Part shown: in pieces, positions 7,932-18,093 of the stretch
Numbering within the stretch: the stretch's first letter is position 1
Layout: every line of letters begins with the position of its first letter
From: Polaribacter sp. BM10
Lineage (GTDB): Bacteria > Bacteroidota > Bacteroidia > Flavobacteriales > Flavobacteriaceae
DNA length: 64,000 bases
Direction of reading: 5' to 3'
Assembly (NCBI RefSeq): GCF_002005425.1
Contig: NZ_CP019704.1
Coordinates: 930,001 to 994,000, forward strand
The notes under the pieces: model-generated
Told to the model about the DNA's origin: nothing
What the model saw: only the letters and a program-made list of their open reading frames with translations
The model's database searches: none
Made by a program: the position numbers and the translations under genes

Positions 7932-8891
7932 ATGCTAAAAGCTGGCGTTTTAGGTGCAGGACATCTTGGTAAAATTCATTTACGTTTACTACAACAATCG
8001 GATAAATATGAACTTGTTGGTTTTTTTGACCCATTTAAAGAAAATGCAGAAAAAGTTGCAAAAGAATTTGGGTACAAATTATTCGATTCTATAGAAGACT
8101 TAATAAAAGCTGTAGACGTTGTAGATATTGTTACACCAACTTTATCGCATTTTGAATGTGCTAAACTTGCCATTGAAAACGGTAGACATATTTTTATTGA
8201 AAAACCTATTACTAAAACAGTTGTAGAAGCAGAAGCTATTAAAACTTTAGCGAGTCAGTTTCATGTTAAAGGCCAAGTTGGGCATGTAGAACGTTTTAAC
8301 CCAGCTTTTACTGCAGTAAAAGATAAAATTGATACACCAATGTTTATCGAAGCACATCGATTAGCAGAATTTAACCCAAGAGGTACAGATGTGCCAGTTG
8401 TTTTAGATTTAATGATTCATGATATCGATATTATTCTTTCTGTGATAGATTCTAAAGTAAAAAATGTAAACGCTAGCGGAATTTCTGTAATCTCTGAAAC
8501 ACCAGATATTGCAAATGCAAGAATAGAGTTTGAAAATGGTTGTGTTGCCAATTTAACCGCAAGTAGAATTTCAATGAAAAATATGCGTAAAACACGATTT
8601 TTTCAGAAAGACGCTTACATTTCTGTTAATTTTTTAGAGAAAAAATCTGAAATTGTTAGAATGAAAGATGTGCCAAACAAACCAGATGAGTTTGCAATGA
8701 TTTTGCAAAATGCAGAAGGTGTAAAAAAGCAAATTTATTTCGACAATCCAGAAGTAGAAAATAACAATGCTATTTTAGATGAATTAGAATCTTTTGCAGA
8801 TGCTATTCACAACAACACTAAACCTGTTGTTTCTTTAAGACAAGGAGCAGAAGCTTTAAGAGTTGCACAAATGATTATAGATTGTTTCTAA
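7932..8891 (+). CDS. Gfo/Idh/MocA-family NAD(P)-dependent oxidoreductase
   Basis: 319 aa from ATG 7932, chosen because the Rossmann strand starts there (LKAGVLGAGHLGKIH, glycine motif at 8-13); a longer start at 7890 adds a poor 14-residue Gln-rich tail. The EKP motif of the family is at 90-92, and the C-terminal half carries the usual alpha/beta dimerisation domain (LMIHDIDIILS). Members oxidise or reduce sugars and other polyols with NAD(P); the substrate is unknown here and there is no sugar cluster nearby. It may be followed in the transcript by the structured element at 8906-9000. Confidence 0.87.
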   Translation: MLKAGVLGAGHLGKIHLRLLQQSDKYELVGFFDPFKENAEKVAKEFGYKLFDSIEDLIKAVDVVDIVTPTLSHFECAKLAIENGRHIFIEKPITKTVVEAEAIKTLASQFHVKGQVGHVERFNPAFTAVKDKIDTPMFIEAHRLAEFNPRGTDVPVVLDLMIHDIDIILSVIDSKVKNVNASGISVISETPDIANARIEFENGCVANLTASRISMKNMRKTRFFQKDAYISVNFLEKKSEIVRMKDVPNKPDEFAMILQNAEGVKKQIYFDNPEVENNNAILDELESFADAIHNNTKPVVSLRQGAEALRVAQMIIDCF

Positions 8892-8905
8892 AACTTAACA
8901 AACAA

Positions 8906-9000
8906 GTGCGTTAAGGATAGAGCGGTTTGTTTGAGCTCTTTTTAAAATTTTTGTAAAATAAATTTTAAAAAAGCGAGTAGCGAAAGCCTGTTTAAACGCC
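8906..9000 (+). other. Structured intergenic element, candidate ncRNA or dispersed repeat
   Basis: The 136-base gap between two same-strand genes is unusually GC-rich at its two ends for this genome. The ends are complementary (GCGTT 8908-8912 with AACGC 8995-8999, plus GG/CC inside), and the centre is a hairpin with 12 consecutive pairs (TTTTTAAAATTT 8939-8950 with 8960-8971). GCGAGTAGCGAAAGCC at 8973-8988 flanks the hairpin. There is no ORF. From memory, sequences of this layout recur between genes in flavobacterial genomes, so a structured RNA or short dispersed repeat is likely; I see no second copy in this window. Confidence 0.5.
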
Positions 9001-9027
9001 CAAAAATAAATTTTAAATTAAATATTG

Positions 9028-9915
9028 ATGAAAAATATCGCTGTAATTGGTGCTGGTACAATGGGTAACGGAATTGCCCATACTTTTGCGCAATTTAACT
9101 ATAATGTACACTTAATAGACATTTCTGAAACTGCTTTAAATAAAGGTATTGCAACTATTACTAAAAATCTTGATAGAATGGTTGCTAAAGAAAAAATTTC
9201 TGAAACAGATAAAATTGCTACTTTAAACAACATAACACCTTTTATTTCAATCGAAAATGGAGTTAAAGATGTTGATTTAGTTGTTGAGGCTGCTACAGAA
9301 AATGTAGCGTTAAAATCTAAAATTTTTAAACAATTAGATGAAGTTTGTAGTGAAAAAACAATTTTAGCTACAAATACATCGTCTATTTCTATTACTCAAA
9401 TTGCTGCTGTTACTAATAGACCAGAAAAGGTTATTGGTATGCACTTTATGAATCCTGTGCCGATTATGAAGTTGGTAGAAATTATTAGAGGTTATAATAC
9501 TTCTGATGCTGTGATGGAAACGATTGTGAATTTATCTAAAGAAATAAAGAAAACTCCGGTAGAAGTTAACGATTATCCTGGTTTTGTAGCAAACAGAATT
9601 TTAATGCCGATGATTAACGAGTCTATTGAAACTCTATATAACGGTGTTGCTGGTGTTGCCGAAATTGATACTGTAATGAAATTAGGTATGGCACACCCAA
9701 TGGGGCCTTTACAATTGGCAGATTTTATAGGTTTAGATGTTTGTTTGTCTATTCTTAATGTTTTATACGACGGATTTAAGAACCCAAAATATGCTCCTTG
9801 TCCACTTTTAATAAACATGGTAATGGCTGGTAAATTGGGTGTAAAATCTGGTGAAGGTTTTTATGATTATTCTGAGAACAGAAAAGCAGAGAAAGTTGCT
9901 AAAATGTTTAGCTAA
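9028..9915 (+). CDS. 3-hydroxybutyryl-CoA (3-hydroxyacyl-CoA) dehydrogenase
   Basis: 295 aa from ATG 9028; the TTG at 9025 would only add one residue. Monofunctional 3HCDH: N-terminal NAD-binding GAGTMG (8-13), the family stretch HFMNPVPIMKLVEI in the middle, and a C-terminal dimerisation domain with AHPMGPLQLADFIGLD and GEGFYDY. It interconverts 3-hydroxyacyl-CoA and acetoacyl-CoA using NAD(P), in fatty-acid or butyrate-type metabolism. The next gene starts 9 bases downstream but codes for an outer-membrane protein, so functional linkage is doubtful. Confidence 0.9.
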   Translation: MKNIAVIGAGTMGNGIAHTFAQFNYNVHLIDISETALNKGIATITKNLDRMVAKEKISETDKIATLNNITPFISIENGVKDVDLVVEAATENVALKSKIFKQLDEVCSEKTILATNTSSISITQIAAVTNRPEKVIGMHFMNPVPIMKLVEIIRGYNTSDAVMETIVNLSKEIKKTPVEVNDYPGFVANRILMPMINESIETLYNGVAGVAEIDTVMKLGMAHPMGPLQLADFIGLDVCLSILNVLYDGFKNPKYAPCPLLINMVMAGKLGVKSGEGFYDYSENRKAEKVAKMFS

Positions 9916-9924
9916 GAAAACATA

Positions 9925-10560
9925 ATGAAAAAAATATTCTTAGTCTTTATTTTTTCTACATTGATGTGTACTGCACAACAAACAAAAAAAGGGATTTTAA
10001 ATTTTAAAAAAATTGGTTTTTTGTACAATAATGTAGATGAAGATAGTTTTTTATCTGCTGATAAAGACTATACTTATACTGCTGATGTTTATAAGTTTCA
10101 GGTTTTTTATGATTTAGGAAAATGGAAATCTTTAGATTTTGATTTAATTGTACAACCGCAAAAACAAACAATCAAACATCAGCTTATAAATGAACAATTT
10201 GTAACACCAGACGAAGATAATTATGAAGCTAAAAGAGCTGAATTTACAGCTTTAAAGTCAATAAATTTGTATGGCTTAGAGTTTGGTTTGGTTATAGAAC
10301 AAAAAATATTTGAGAAATTAAATGCCCAAGTAACTCTTGGTTTAGGTTTGGCTACCATAAATAAAAGAACAGAGCGTTTGGCAAAAGGTTTTACGTTTTT
10401 AGAAAATGCTTCTGTGGGGCTTTCTTATAAACCATTTAAAAAGGCGTTTATATACTTAGGTGGTAATATTGGTCATGTTTCTAACTTAGATACACAACAA
10501 CCAAATAGCGGCTACACATTCGCGGGTTACGAGATTGGTTTTTCTTATTTATTGAAATAA
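9925..10560 (+). CDS. Outer-membrane acyloxyacyl hydrolase (PagL-like lipid A 3-O-deacylase family)
   Basis: 211 aa with a signal peptide (1-17, ending CTAQ). The rest is made of alternating beta strands ending in aromatic YLLK, as expected of a small beta-barrel. GNIGHVSNLDTQQPNSG contains His184-x-Ser186-Asn, the catalytic pattern of PagL-type lipid A deacylases, and Glu203 in GYEIG may complete the triad. It would sit in the outer membrane and trim acyl chains from lipid A. The exact specificity is not shown. A strong terminator follows directly. Confidence 0.75.
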   Translation: MKKIFLVFIFSTLMCTAQQTKKGILNFKKIGFLYNNVDEDSFLSADKDYTYTADVYKFQVFYDLGKWKSLDFDLIVQPQKQTIKHQLINEQFVTPDEDNYEAKRAEFTALKSINLYGLEFGLVIEQKIFEKLNAQVTLGLGLATINKRTERLAKGFTFLENASVGLSYKPFKKAFIYLGGNIGHVSNLDTQQPNSGYTFAGYEIGFSYLLK

Positions 10561-10561
10561 A

Positions 10562-10590
10562 AAAAGGGAGCAATTTGCTCCCTTTTATAT
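10562..10590. terminator. Bidirectional terminator, PagL-like gene / dps
   Basis: Stem AAAAGGGAGC with GCTCCCTTTT (10562-10571 and 10577-10586) with flanking A and T tracts, between the convergent stops at 10560 (+) and 10607 (-). Confidence 0.85.
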
Positions 10591-10606
10591 TTAATAAAAT
10601 TATAGA

Positions 10607-11080
10607 TTATTTTCCTAACCAAGAATTTAACATCCAAATTGTTTTTTCTTGTTCTGCGATAAAATCACTCATCATAGAGTTTGTACCTTCATCATCTGCT
10701 TTATCTGATAAATCTAATATTTCTCTTTCAATTTTTAATAATTCTGATAATGAATTTACAACAAGCTCTACTCCTTCTACATCATTAGAAATATCTTTAC
10801 CAACAGCAACAGAAGAAACTTCTAAATAATCTGTAAATGTGTGTAGTGGTTTACCTTGTAATGTTAAAATTCTTTCTGCAATGTCATCTATTTTAACTTG
10901 CGAATCTGTATAAAACTCTTCGAACTTTACATGTAATTCAAAGAAATTTTTTCCTTTGATATTCCAATGTAAACCTCTTAAATTTTGATAATATATTTGA
11001 AAATTTGCTAATAATCCGTTTAAATTATCAACTAAATTTGCACTGTCTTTTTTATCTAATCCTAATATTGATTTGCTCAT
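10607..11080 (-). CDS. dps: Dps-family DNA-binding ferritin-like protein
   Basis: 157 aa from ATG 11080 (MSKSILGL); the longer frame from 11116 adds 12 residues that fall in the promoter region. The Dps ferroxidase signature is present: LRGLHWNIKGKNFFELHVKFEEFYTD with the metal-binding His and the later Asp/Glu residues, followed by KIDDIAERI. Twelve subunits form a shell that oxidises Fe(II) with peroxide and protects DNA. It is divergent from an OxyR gene (start 11184), which strongly suggests peroxide induction. Confidence 0.93.
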   Translation of the reverse strand: MSKSILGLDKKDSANLVDNLNGLLANFQIYYQNLRGLHWNIKGKNFFELHVKFEEFYTDSQVKIDDIAERILTLQGKPLHTFTDYLEVSSVAVGKDISNDVEGVELVVNSLSELLKIEREILDLSDKADDEGTNSMMSDFIAEQEKTIWMLNSWLGK

Positions 11081-11144
11081 TTTATTCTCTTTTAAGTGTA
11101 CATCAAATTTAATCAAAATTAACCCCCTTTTTAGATAATAATTA

Positions 11145-11169
11145 TTGATAGTTTTAATATCTTTATCAA
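11145..11169. promoter_or_regulatory. Candidate OxyR operator between dps and oxyR
   Basis: Inverted repeat TTGATA-N13-TATCAA (11145-11150 and 11164-11169) lies in the 103-base divergent region. OxyR autoregulates and activates dps in many bacteria and binds dyads with ATAG/CTAT-like elements. The repeat is AT-rich and short, so this is a guess supported mainly by position. Confidence 0.35.
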
Positions 11170-11183
11170 AATTTCTTATATAA

Positions 11184-12122
11184 ATGACTATTACTCAATT
11201 AAAATACGTTTTATCTGTTTCAGAATACCAAAATTTTACGGTTGCAGCAGAACATAGCTTTGTTACACAACCTACTTTAAGTATGCAAATACAAAAATTA
11301 GAAGATGAATTAGGCGTAAAAGTTTTTAATAGATCTAAAAAACCAATTGAACTAACAGAGGTTGGTAGAAAAATTGTAGAGCAAGCTAAAGTTATTGTTG
11401 ATGAAAGTAACCGAATTTTAGATATTGTACATCAACAAAAAGGATATATTGGTGGTGAATTTAAAATAGGAATTATACCTACAATTATGCCAACGTTGTT
11501 ACCAATGTTCTTGCAAAATTTTACTAAAAAATATCCGAAAGTAAAATTAATTATTGAAGAATTAACCACAGAAGATATAGTTAGAAAATTAACTGACGGA
11601 CATATAGATGCTGCAATTGCTGCCACACCTTTAGAAAATGAAGCAATAAAAGAAAGACCTTTATATTACGAACCTTTTGTTGGTTTGGTGCCAAGAAATC
11701 ATAGATTATTTGATTCTAAACAAATTACTGCAGATGAATTAGAAATGGAAGATATTTTGTTATTAGAAGATGGTCATTGTTTTAAAGACAGTGTTATTAA
11801 TTTATGTAGAACTCATAAACAAGATAATAAAAAAGGATTCCAGCTAGAAAGCGGAAGTTTTGATACTTTAATAAAACTATCTAAAGAAGGTTTGGGCATG
11901 ACATTGTTACCTTATTTACATACTTTAGATTTAAATGCAACAGATAAAAGCCATTTAAGAGAATTTACAAATCCGCCACCAGCGAGGGAAGTAAGTTTAA
12001 TTTATCATAAATCTCAGTTAAAAATGCAATTAATAGAAGCTTTAAAGAAAACTATTGATGGTGTTGTTAGAGGTGCAATTTCTTTTTCTGATGTAAAAAT
12101 TATTAGTCCGTTAAAAAACTAA
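11184..12122 (+). CDS. oxyR: LysR-family peroxide sensor OxyR
   Basis: 312 aa. N-terminal winged HTH (1-60; TQPTLSMQIQKLEDELGVKVFNR) and a C-terminal substrate-binding-like domain (about 90-300). The redox pair is visible as Cys199 and Cys208 in LEDGHCFKDSVINLCR, with the same 8-residue spacing and numbering as in E. coli OxyR. Oxidation to a disulfide by hydrogen peroxide switches the tetramer to an activator. Divergent from dps, its expected target. The protein lies in the cytoplasm. Confidence 0.93.
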   Translation: MTITQLKYVLSVSEYQNFTVAAEHSFVTQPTLSMQIQKLEDELGVKVFNRSKKPIELTEVGRKIVEQAKVIVDESNRILDIVHQQKGYIGGEFKIGIIPTIMPTLLPMFLQNFTKKYPKVKLIIEELTTEDIVRKLTDGHIDAAIAATPLENEAIKERPLYYEPFVGLVPRNHRLFDSKQITADELEMEDILLLEDGHCFKDSVINLCRTHKQDNKKGFQLESGSFDTLIKLSKEGLGMTLLPYLHTLDLNATDKSHLREFTNPPPAREVSLIYHKSQLKMQLIEALKKTIDGVVRGAISFSDVKIISPLKN

Positions 12123-12140
12123 CTTCAAAAATTTCACATA

Positions 12141-12178
12141 AAAAAAAGGAAACCAATTTAATTTGGTTTCCTTTTTTT
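12141..12178. terminator. Bidirectional terminator, oxyR / ABC-F gene
   Basis: 16-bp perfect stem (12141-12156 with 12163-12178), core GGAAACC/GGTTTCC, seven A on one side and seven T on the other, between convergent stops at 12122 and 12199. Confidence 0.9.
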
Positions 12179-12198
12179 ATTTTAATGATAAGTTATTC

Positions 12199-13881
<1,683 letters not shown>

Positions 13882-13984
13882 TTAATACTTTTCTAAGTAA
13901 AAAATTGATTTCTAAATATTCTTTTAAACTATTTTAACAGTGAATTAACAACCTTACATTGTTCTAATTTTTACATTTGTATAC

Positions 13985-13992
13985 TATATTTG
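13985..13992 (+). promoter_or_regulatory. -7 promoter element of the thioredoxin-fold lipoprotein gene
   Basis: TATATTTG fits the Bacteroidota -7 consensus TAnnTTTG and ends 12 bases before ATG 14005, giving a very short leader. The -33 element is not clear. Confidence 0.4.
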
Positions 13993-14004
13993 CGTTTTAT
14001 ATAT

Positions 14005-15402
14005 ATGAGTAAAAATTACATATTAATTGCACCGCTTTTATTACTATTAGTAGCAATGCAAAGTTGTACAAATAGTGGCAATAACACCAATACTTATTTT
14101 GGTGGTAAAATTATAAACCCTAAAACTAAATTTGTTGTTTTATATGCAAACGATAAATTAATAGACACACTTACTTTAGACAAAAAAAACAAGTTTCTTG
14201 GTACATTTAATAATTTAGATGAAGGTTTGTATTACTTTAAACATGGTAACGAAAACCAATACATTTATTTAGAACCAAAAGACAGTTTAATGTTGCGTTT
14301 AAATACTTGGGATTTTGATGAATCTTTAGTATTTGCAGGCAAAGGTGCAGAACGTAATAATATTTTAATTGATATTTTTCTTGAAGACGAAAATGAAAGA
14401 AAACTTTTTTATAAATTAAATAGGTTATCACCAAACAAATACCAAGAAAAAGTAGATTCTATTATTAATGTTAGATTAGAAACCTATAAAGAATACATTG
14501 AAAGACATCCTAATGAAACTGATAACTATTTTAAAATACTTAAAACAGCATTAACTTATACTATCTATTCTAGAGCAGAAAGATATCCTACCAATCATGT
14601 TTATAGTTTAAGAAAAAAGGATTTTCCAGAAATTAACTCTTCTTTTTATAATTACAGAAAAAATATAGAATACAATAACAATGATTTAATGTATTACACG
14701 CCTTATGCAAGATACATTACTAATTACCTTTATAATAAAACATATGCTTTAGGTCATAAACCAAAGCAAGATAGTTTTACAACTGCTTTTACAGTAGATT
14801 TACTTAATACAATAGATAAAGAAATAAATTCAAAAGATTCTAAAAATGCTCTACTTAAAAGAACCGTTTTAGATCATTTTTACAGGAAATCTAGTTGCAA
14901 TATTAATAATGAATCGTTTGAATTATTTTTTAAGCTTTCTACAAATAAAGATGATATAAGATTAGTAAAAAATGTTTTAGAAGATAATAAGGTAATTCAT
15001 AAAGGAGATAAAGTTAAAGGTTTTTCTATTTTTGATTTTACCAATCAATCAATAGATATCACAGATTTTACAAAAAATAAAAATTCTGTTCTATTATTTT
15101 GGAACAAAGAATATATGTCTAAATCTTTCTTAAGCTCTAGAATACCATACTTACAGAAAAAATTTCCAAATTTAAATTTTGCTGTGATAGAGGTTGATGG
15201 CAACAATAACAATAGAATTAAAAATATTGATATTAAAAATCAGTACTACATTAATTCTAAAGATTTAAAAGAAAATTTCCTTAAAAGTAAAATGAACAGA
15301 ACAATTCTTGTAAATAAAAACGGAGTTGTTACTAATGGTTATGCCGCAATATCGTCTTATAACATTAATAATCAGCTTAAAGAACTAAGCAAAAACAATT
15401 AA
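14005..15402 (+). CDS. Lipoprotein with C-terminal thioredoxin-like domain lacking CXXC
   Basis: 465 aa from ATG 14005; a TTG at 13990 lies inside the promoter. Signal peptide with lipobox VAMQSC (Cys21). Residues about 30-110 are a beta-rich DUF4369-like region (FGGKIINPKTKFVVLY), the middle is helical, and about 335-460 resembles a TlpA/thioredoxin fold (KVKGFSIFDF, then SVLLFWNKEYMSKSF, LNFAVIEVDGN). The usual redox CXXC after FW is replaced by NKEYMS, so it probably has no disulfide exchange activity. Bacteroidota have many such envelope proteins of unknown role. Monocistronic. Confidence 0.7.
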   Translation: MSKNYILIAPLLLLLVAMQSCTNSGNNTNTYFGGKIINPKTKFVVLYANDKLIDTLTLDKKNKFLGTFNNLDEGLYYFKHGNENQYIYLEPKDSLMLRLNTWDFDESLVFAGKGAERNNILIDIFLEDENERKLFYKLNRLSPNKYQEKVDSIINVRLETYKEYIERHPNETDNYFKILKTALTYTIYSRAERYPTNHVYSLRKKDFPEINSSFYNYRKNIEYNNNDLMYYTPYARYITNYLYNKTYALGHKPKQDSFTTAFTVDLLNTIDKEINSKDSKNALLKRTVLDHFYRKSSCNINNESFELFFKLSTNKDDIRLVKNVLEDNKVIHKGDKVKGFSIFDFTNQSIDITDFTKNKNSVLLFWNKEYMSKSFLSSRIPYLQKKFPNLNFAVIEVDGNNNNRIKNIDIKNQYYINSKDLKENFLKSKMNRTILVNKNGVVTNGYAAISSYNINNQLKELSKNN

Positions 15403-15414
15403 ACACTTAAAGAC

Positions 15415-15444
15415 TTGCTATTAAGTTAATTTGACGTACCTTTG
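15415..15444 (+). promoter_or_regulatory. Promoter of the DEAD-box helicase gene
   Basis: TTG at 15415-15417 and TACCTTTG at 15437-15444, separated by 19 bases, an excellent fit to the Bacteroidota promoter (TTTG-N19-TAnnTTTG). It predicts a 5' leader of about 90 nt before ATG 15541. Confidence 0.65.
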
Positions 15445-15540
15445 CACGATTTTAATTTTGAGGTAACTCATAGAAAATCAAGTCGAAATTTATAAATTGA
15501 TTTGCAGGTGGGCGTTCTGTGAATCTACAAAAACACAGTA

Positions 15541-17379
15541 ATGTCAACATTTTTAGAGTTAGGTTTAAAAGAACCTATAAACAAAGCATTAACAGATTTA
15601 GGTTACGAAAAACCAACTGTTATTCAAGAAAAAGCAATTCCACAAATTATTTCTTCTACAGACGATTTAAAAGCATTTGCACAAACAGGTACAGGTAAAA
15701 CTGCAGCTTTTAGTTTACCAATTTTAGAACTTTTAGATTCTAATAGTAAAAATGTACAAGCAATTATTTTATCTCCAACAAGAGAACTTGCAGTACAAAT
15801 TGGTAACAACATCAAAGACTTTTGTAAATATTTACCAGACGTAAAAGTAACTACAGTATACGGTGGTTCTAGTATGGAAGAACAAATTAGATCTTTAAAA
15901 AAAGGATCTCAGATAGTTGTTGGTACTCCAGGTAGAACAGTAGATTTAATCAATAGAAGAGCATTAAAATTAGGAAACGTTGAGTGGTTAGTTTTAGATG
16001 AAGCCGACGAAATGTTAAACATGGGTTTCAAAGATGAGTTAGATAGCGTTTTAGATGCTACACCAGAAACGAAACAAACATTGTTATTTTCTGCAACTTT
16101 TCCTAGAGAAGTAGAAGCTATTGCAAGAAACTACATGACAAAGCCAGTAGAAATTACTTCTGGTGAAAAGAACCAAGGTTCTGATAATGTAAGTCATGAG
16201 TATTATGCTGTAACAGAAAGAACTCGTTATCCAGCATTAAAAAGGATCGCAGATTTAAATCCAAATATATATGCTATTATTTTTTGTAGAACTCGTAGAG
16301 AAACTCAAGAAGTAGCAGATAATTTAATTAAAGACGGTTACAATGCAGATTCTTTGCACGGAGATTTATCTCAAGGACAAAGAGATTCTGTAATGGGTAA
16401 ATTCAGAAAAAAGACAATTCAAATTTTAGTTGCAACAGATGTAGCAGCAAGAGGATTAGACGTTACTGAATTAACGCACGTTATTAACCATAAATTACCA
16501 GACCAAGTAGAAAACTACAATCATAGAAGTGGTAGAACTGGTAGAGCTGGTAACAAGGGTATTTCTATAGTTTTAGTTAATGGTAAAGAAAAAGGAAAAC
16601 TAAGACAAATAGAAAGAATAATAAAAAAGAAATTTGTTGAAGCTAAAGTGCCTTCTGGTAAAGAAATTTGTCAGAATCAATTAATGCATTTAATCGATAA
16701 AGTTCAAAATATAGAAGTAAATGAAACTCAAATTAACGAGTTTTTACCAAGTATTTATGAAAAATTAGAATCTTTAGATAGAGAAGAGTTAATTAAAAAA
16801 TTCGTTTCGTTAGAATTCAATACAATGTTGGCATACTACGAAAACGCTAAAGATTTAAACGATTTGTCTTCTAGAGATAACTCTAGAGCAAGATCTACTA
16901 ATGAAAACATGACACGTTTTTTCATCAATATTGGTAGAAAAGATAATTTAAATCCAGGTAAATTAATTGGTTTAATTAACGAGCAAAATATCGGTGATAA
17001 AATTGAAATTGGTGCTATAGATATTCTAGATACTTTTTCTTTCTTTGAAATTGATAAAAACTTCGAAGACAAAACTTTAGAAACTTTCTCTAGCAATCAA
17101 CCTGATTTTGAAGGTAGATCTGTAAATGTAGAAGTTACTAAAAAAGAACGCTCTGGTGGCGGAAGAAGAGGCGGACGCAAAAAATCTTTTGGTAAAAAAG
17201 ATGGCGGTTTTGGTAGACGTAGAAGTTCTGAAGGTTCTTCATCATCTTCTAGAAGAAGTGATTCAGGAAATAGAGTTCGTTCTGATAGACGTTCTTCTGA
17301 TAGACCAGACAGAAGTTCTAGAAGCGGAGGAGATAGAAAAGCTTCTAGCGGATTCGGAAGAAAACGTAGAGAAAGCTAG
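15541..17379 (+). CDS. deaD: DEAD-box ATP-dependent RNA helicase (DeaD/CsdA-like)
   Basis: 612 aa. Helicase motifs in order: Q motif region VIQEKAIPQ, Walker A AQTGTGKT (47-54), PTRELA, TPGR, DEAD (153-156), SATFP, and HRSGRTGRAG. A DbpA-type RNA-binding domain follows (about 455-525; MTRFFINIGRKDNLNPGKLI). The last about 75 residues are a Gly/Arg/Ser-rich disordered tail (RRGGRKKS, FGRKRR) for non-specific RNA contact. Such helicases unwind mRNA and assist ribosome assembly, especially in the cold. It has its own promoter and a long leader, and a terminator after the stop. Confidence 0.93.
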   Translation: MSTFLELGLKEPINKALTDLGYEKPTVIQEKAIPQIISSTDDLKAFAQTGTGKTAAFSLPILELLDSNSKNVQAIILSPTRELAVQIGNNIKDFCKYLPDVKVTTVYGGSSMEEQIRSLKKGSQIVVGTPGRTVDLINRRALKLGNVEWLVLDEADEMLNMGFKDELDSVLDATPETKQTLLFSATFPREVEAIARNYMTKPVEITSGEKNQGSDNVSHEYYAVTERTRYPALKRIADLNPNIYAIIFCRTRRETQEVADNLIKDGYNADSLHGDLSQGQRDSVMGKFRKKTIQILVATDVAARGLDVTELTHVINHKLPDQVENYNHRSGRTGRAGNKGISIVLVNGKEKGKLRQIERIIKKKFVEAKVPSGKEICQNQLMHLIDKVQNIEVNETQINEFLPSIYEKLESLDREELIKKFVSLEFNTMLAYYENAKDLNDLSSRDNSRARSTNENMTRFFINIGRKDNLNPGKLIGLINEQNIGDKIEIGAIDILDTFSFFEIDKNFEDKTLETFSSNQPDFEGRSVNVEVTKKERSGGGRRGGRKKSFGKKDGGFGRRRSSEGSSSSSRRSDSGNRVRSDRRSSDRPDRSSRSGGDRKASSGFGRKRRES

Positions 17380-17401
17380 ACTATAAAATTTAAAAACTTT
17401 A

Positions 17402-17436
17402 AAAGCTCGTAAAATTAATTTTTTACGAGTTTTTTA
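17402..17436. terminator. Terminator after the DEAD-box helicase gene
   Basis: Stem CTCGTAAAA with TTTTACGAG (17406-17414 and 17421-17429) followed by six T. It lies between convergent stops (17379 and 17434); the A tract on the other side allows weaker use by the LysE gene. Confidence 0.85.
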
Positions 17437-18051
17437 TTTATATAAAATTAAGAAAGCGATTAGTGTAAAAACAATTACTTGCATCCATTTTAGATAAAAA
17501 CCTATTTTATTATTGAGCTTTATTTTTTCAGATATTTTTCCTGATAAAATTGCTATTCCAGAAAAGATTACTAAAGAAACTAACATAAAAATTAAACCCA
17601 AAACATAAAATTGGATAACTGTACTTAATTGATCACTGAATAAAAACCCGGGAAAAAAGGCAAGAAAGAAAATAGTTACTTTAGGATTTAAAACATTCAT
17701 GATAAATCCTTGCTTAAATAATTGTAGCGTAGATTTTTTTTGAATATTATTTTGTGAAAGTTCAATATTATCGTCAGATTTATAAACCTTATAAGCTAAA
17801 TATAATAAGTAAATAGCCCCAAATATTTTAATTGTTAAGTAGACACTTTCCGACTCTTTAATTATTGCTGAAACTCCGAAAGCTAATAATGTCGTATGAA
17901 TTAAACAACCACTTATCAAACCAAAAACAGTTGCTAAACCGTATTTTTTACCATTAACAATACTTTGAGTTAAAACAAAAATATTATCAGGTCCTGGCGA
18001 TAAAGCTAGCATAGAGGTTGCTATGGAAAACGAAAAAAGGGTTTCTATCAT
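17434..18051 (-). CDS. LysE/RhtB-family amino-acid exporter
   Basis: 205 aa, the usual length. Six hydrophobic segments are visible. The N-terminal family stretch ALSPGPDNIFVLTQSIVNGKK (about 17-37) and the internal GFIMNVLNPKVTIFFLAFFPGF are typical of RhtB/LysE translocators. Inner-membrane exporter of an amino acid or related metabolite; the substrate is not predictable. Single gene, 42 bases downstream of pyrD on the same strand. Confidence 0.88.
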   Translation of the reverse strand: MIETLFSFSIATSMLALSPGPDNIFVLTQSIVNGKKYGLATVFGLISGCLIHTTLLAFGVSAIIKESESVYLTIKIFGAIYLLYLAYKVYKSDDNIELSQNNIQKKSTLQLFKQGFIMNVLNPKVTIFFLAFFPGFLFSDQLSTVIQFYVLGLIFMLVSLVIFSGIAILSGKISEKIKLNNKIGFYLKWMQVIVFTLIAFLILYK

Positions 18052-18093
18052 TTTATAAGTAAATCAATAATTTAATTATAATAATAAAAATAG

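Noticed and set aside
17156..17386. Plus-strand frame in the 3' part of the DEAD-box gene
   Set aside because: An out-of-frame reading of the Gly/Arg/Ser-rich tail; the real frame is well supported to the stop at 17379.
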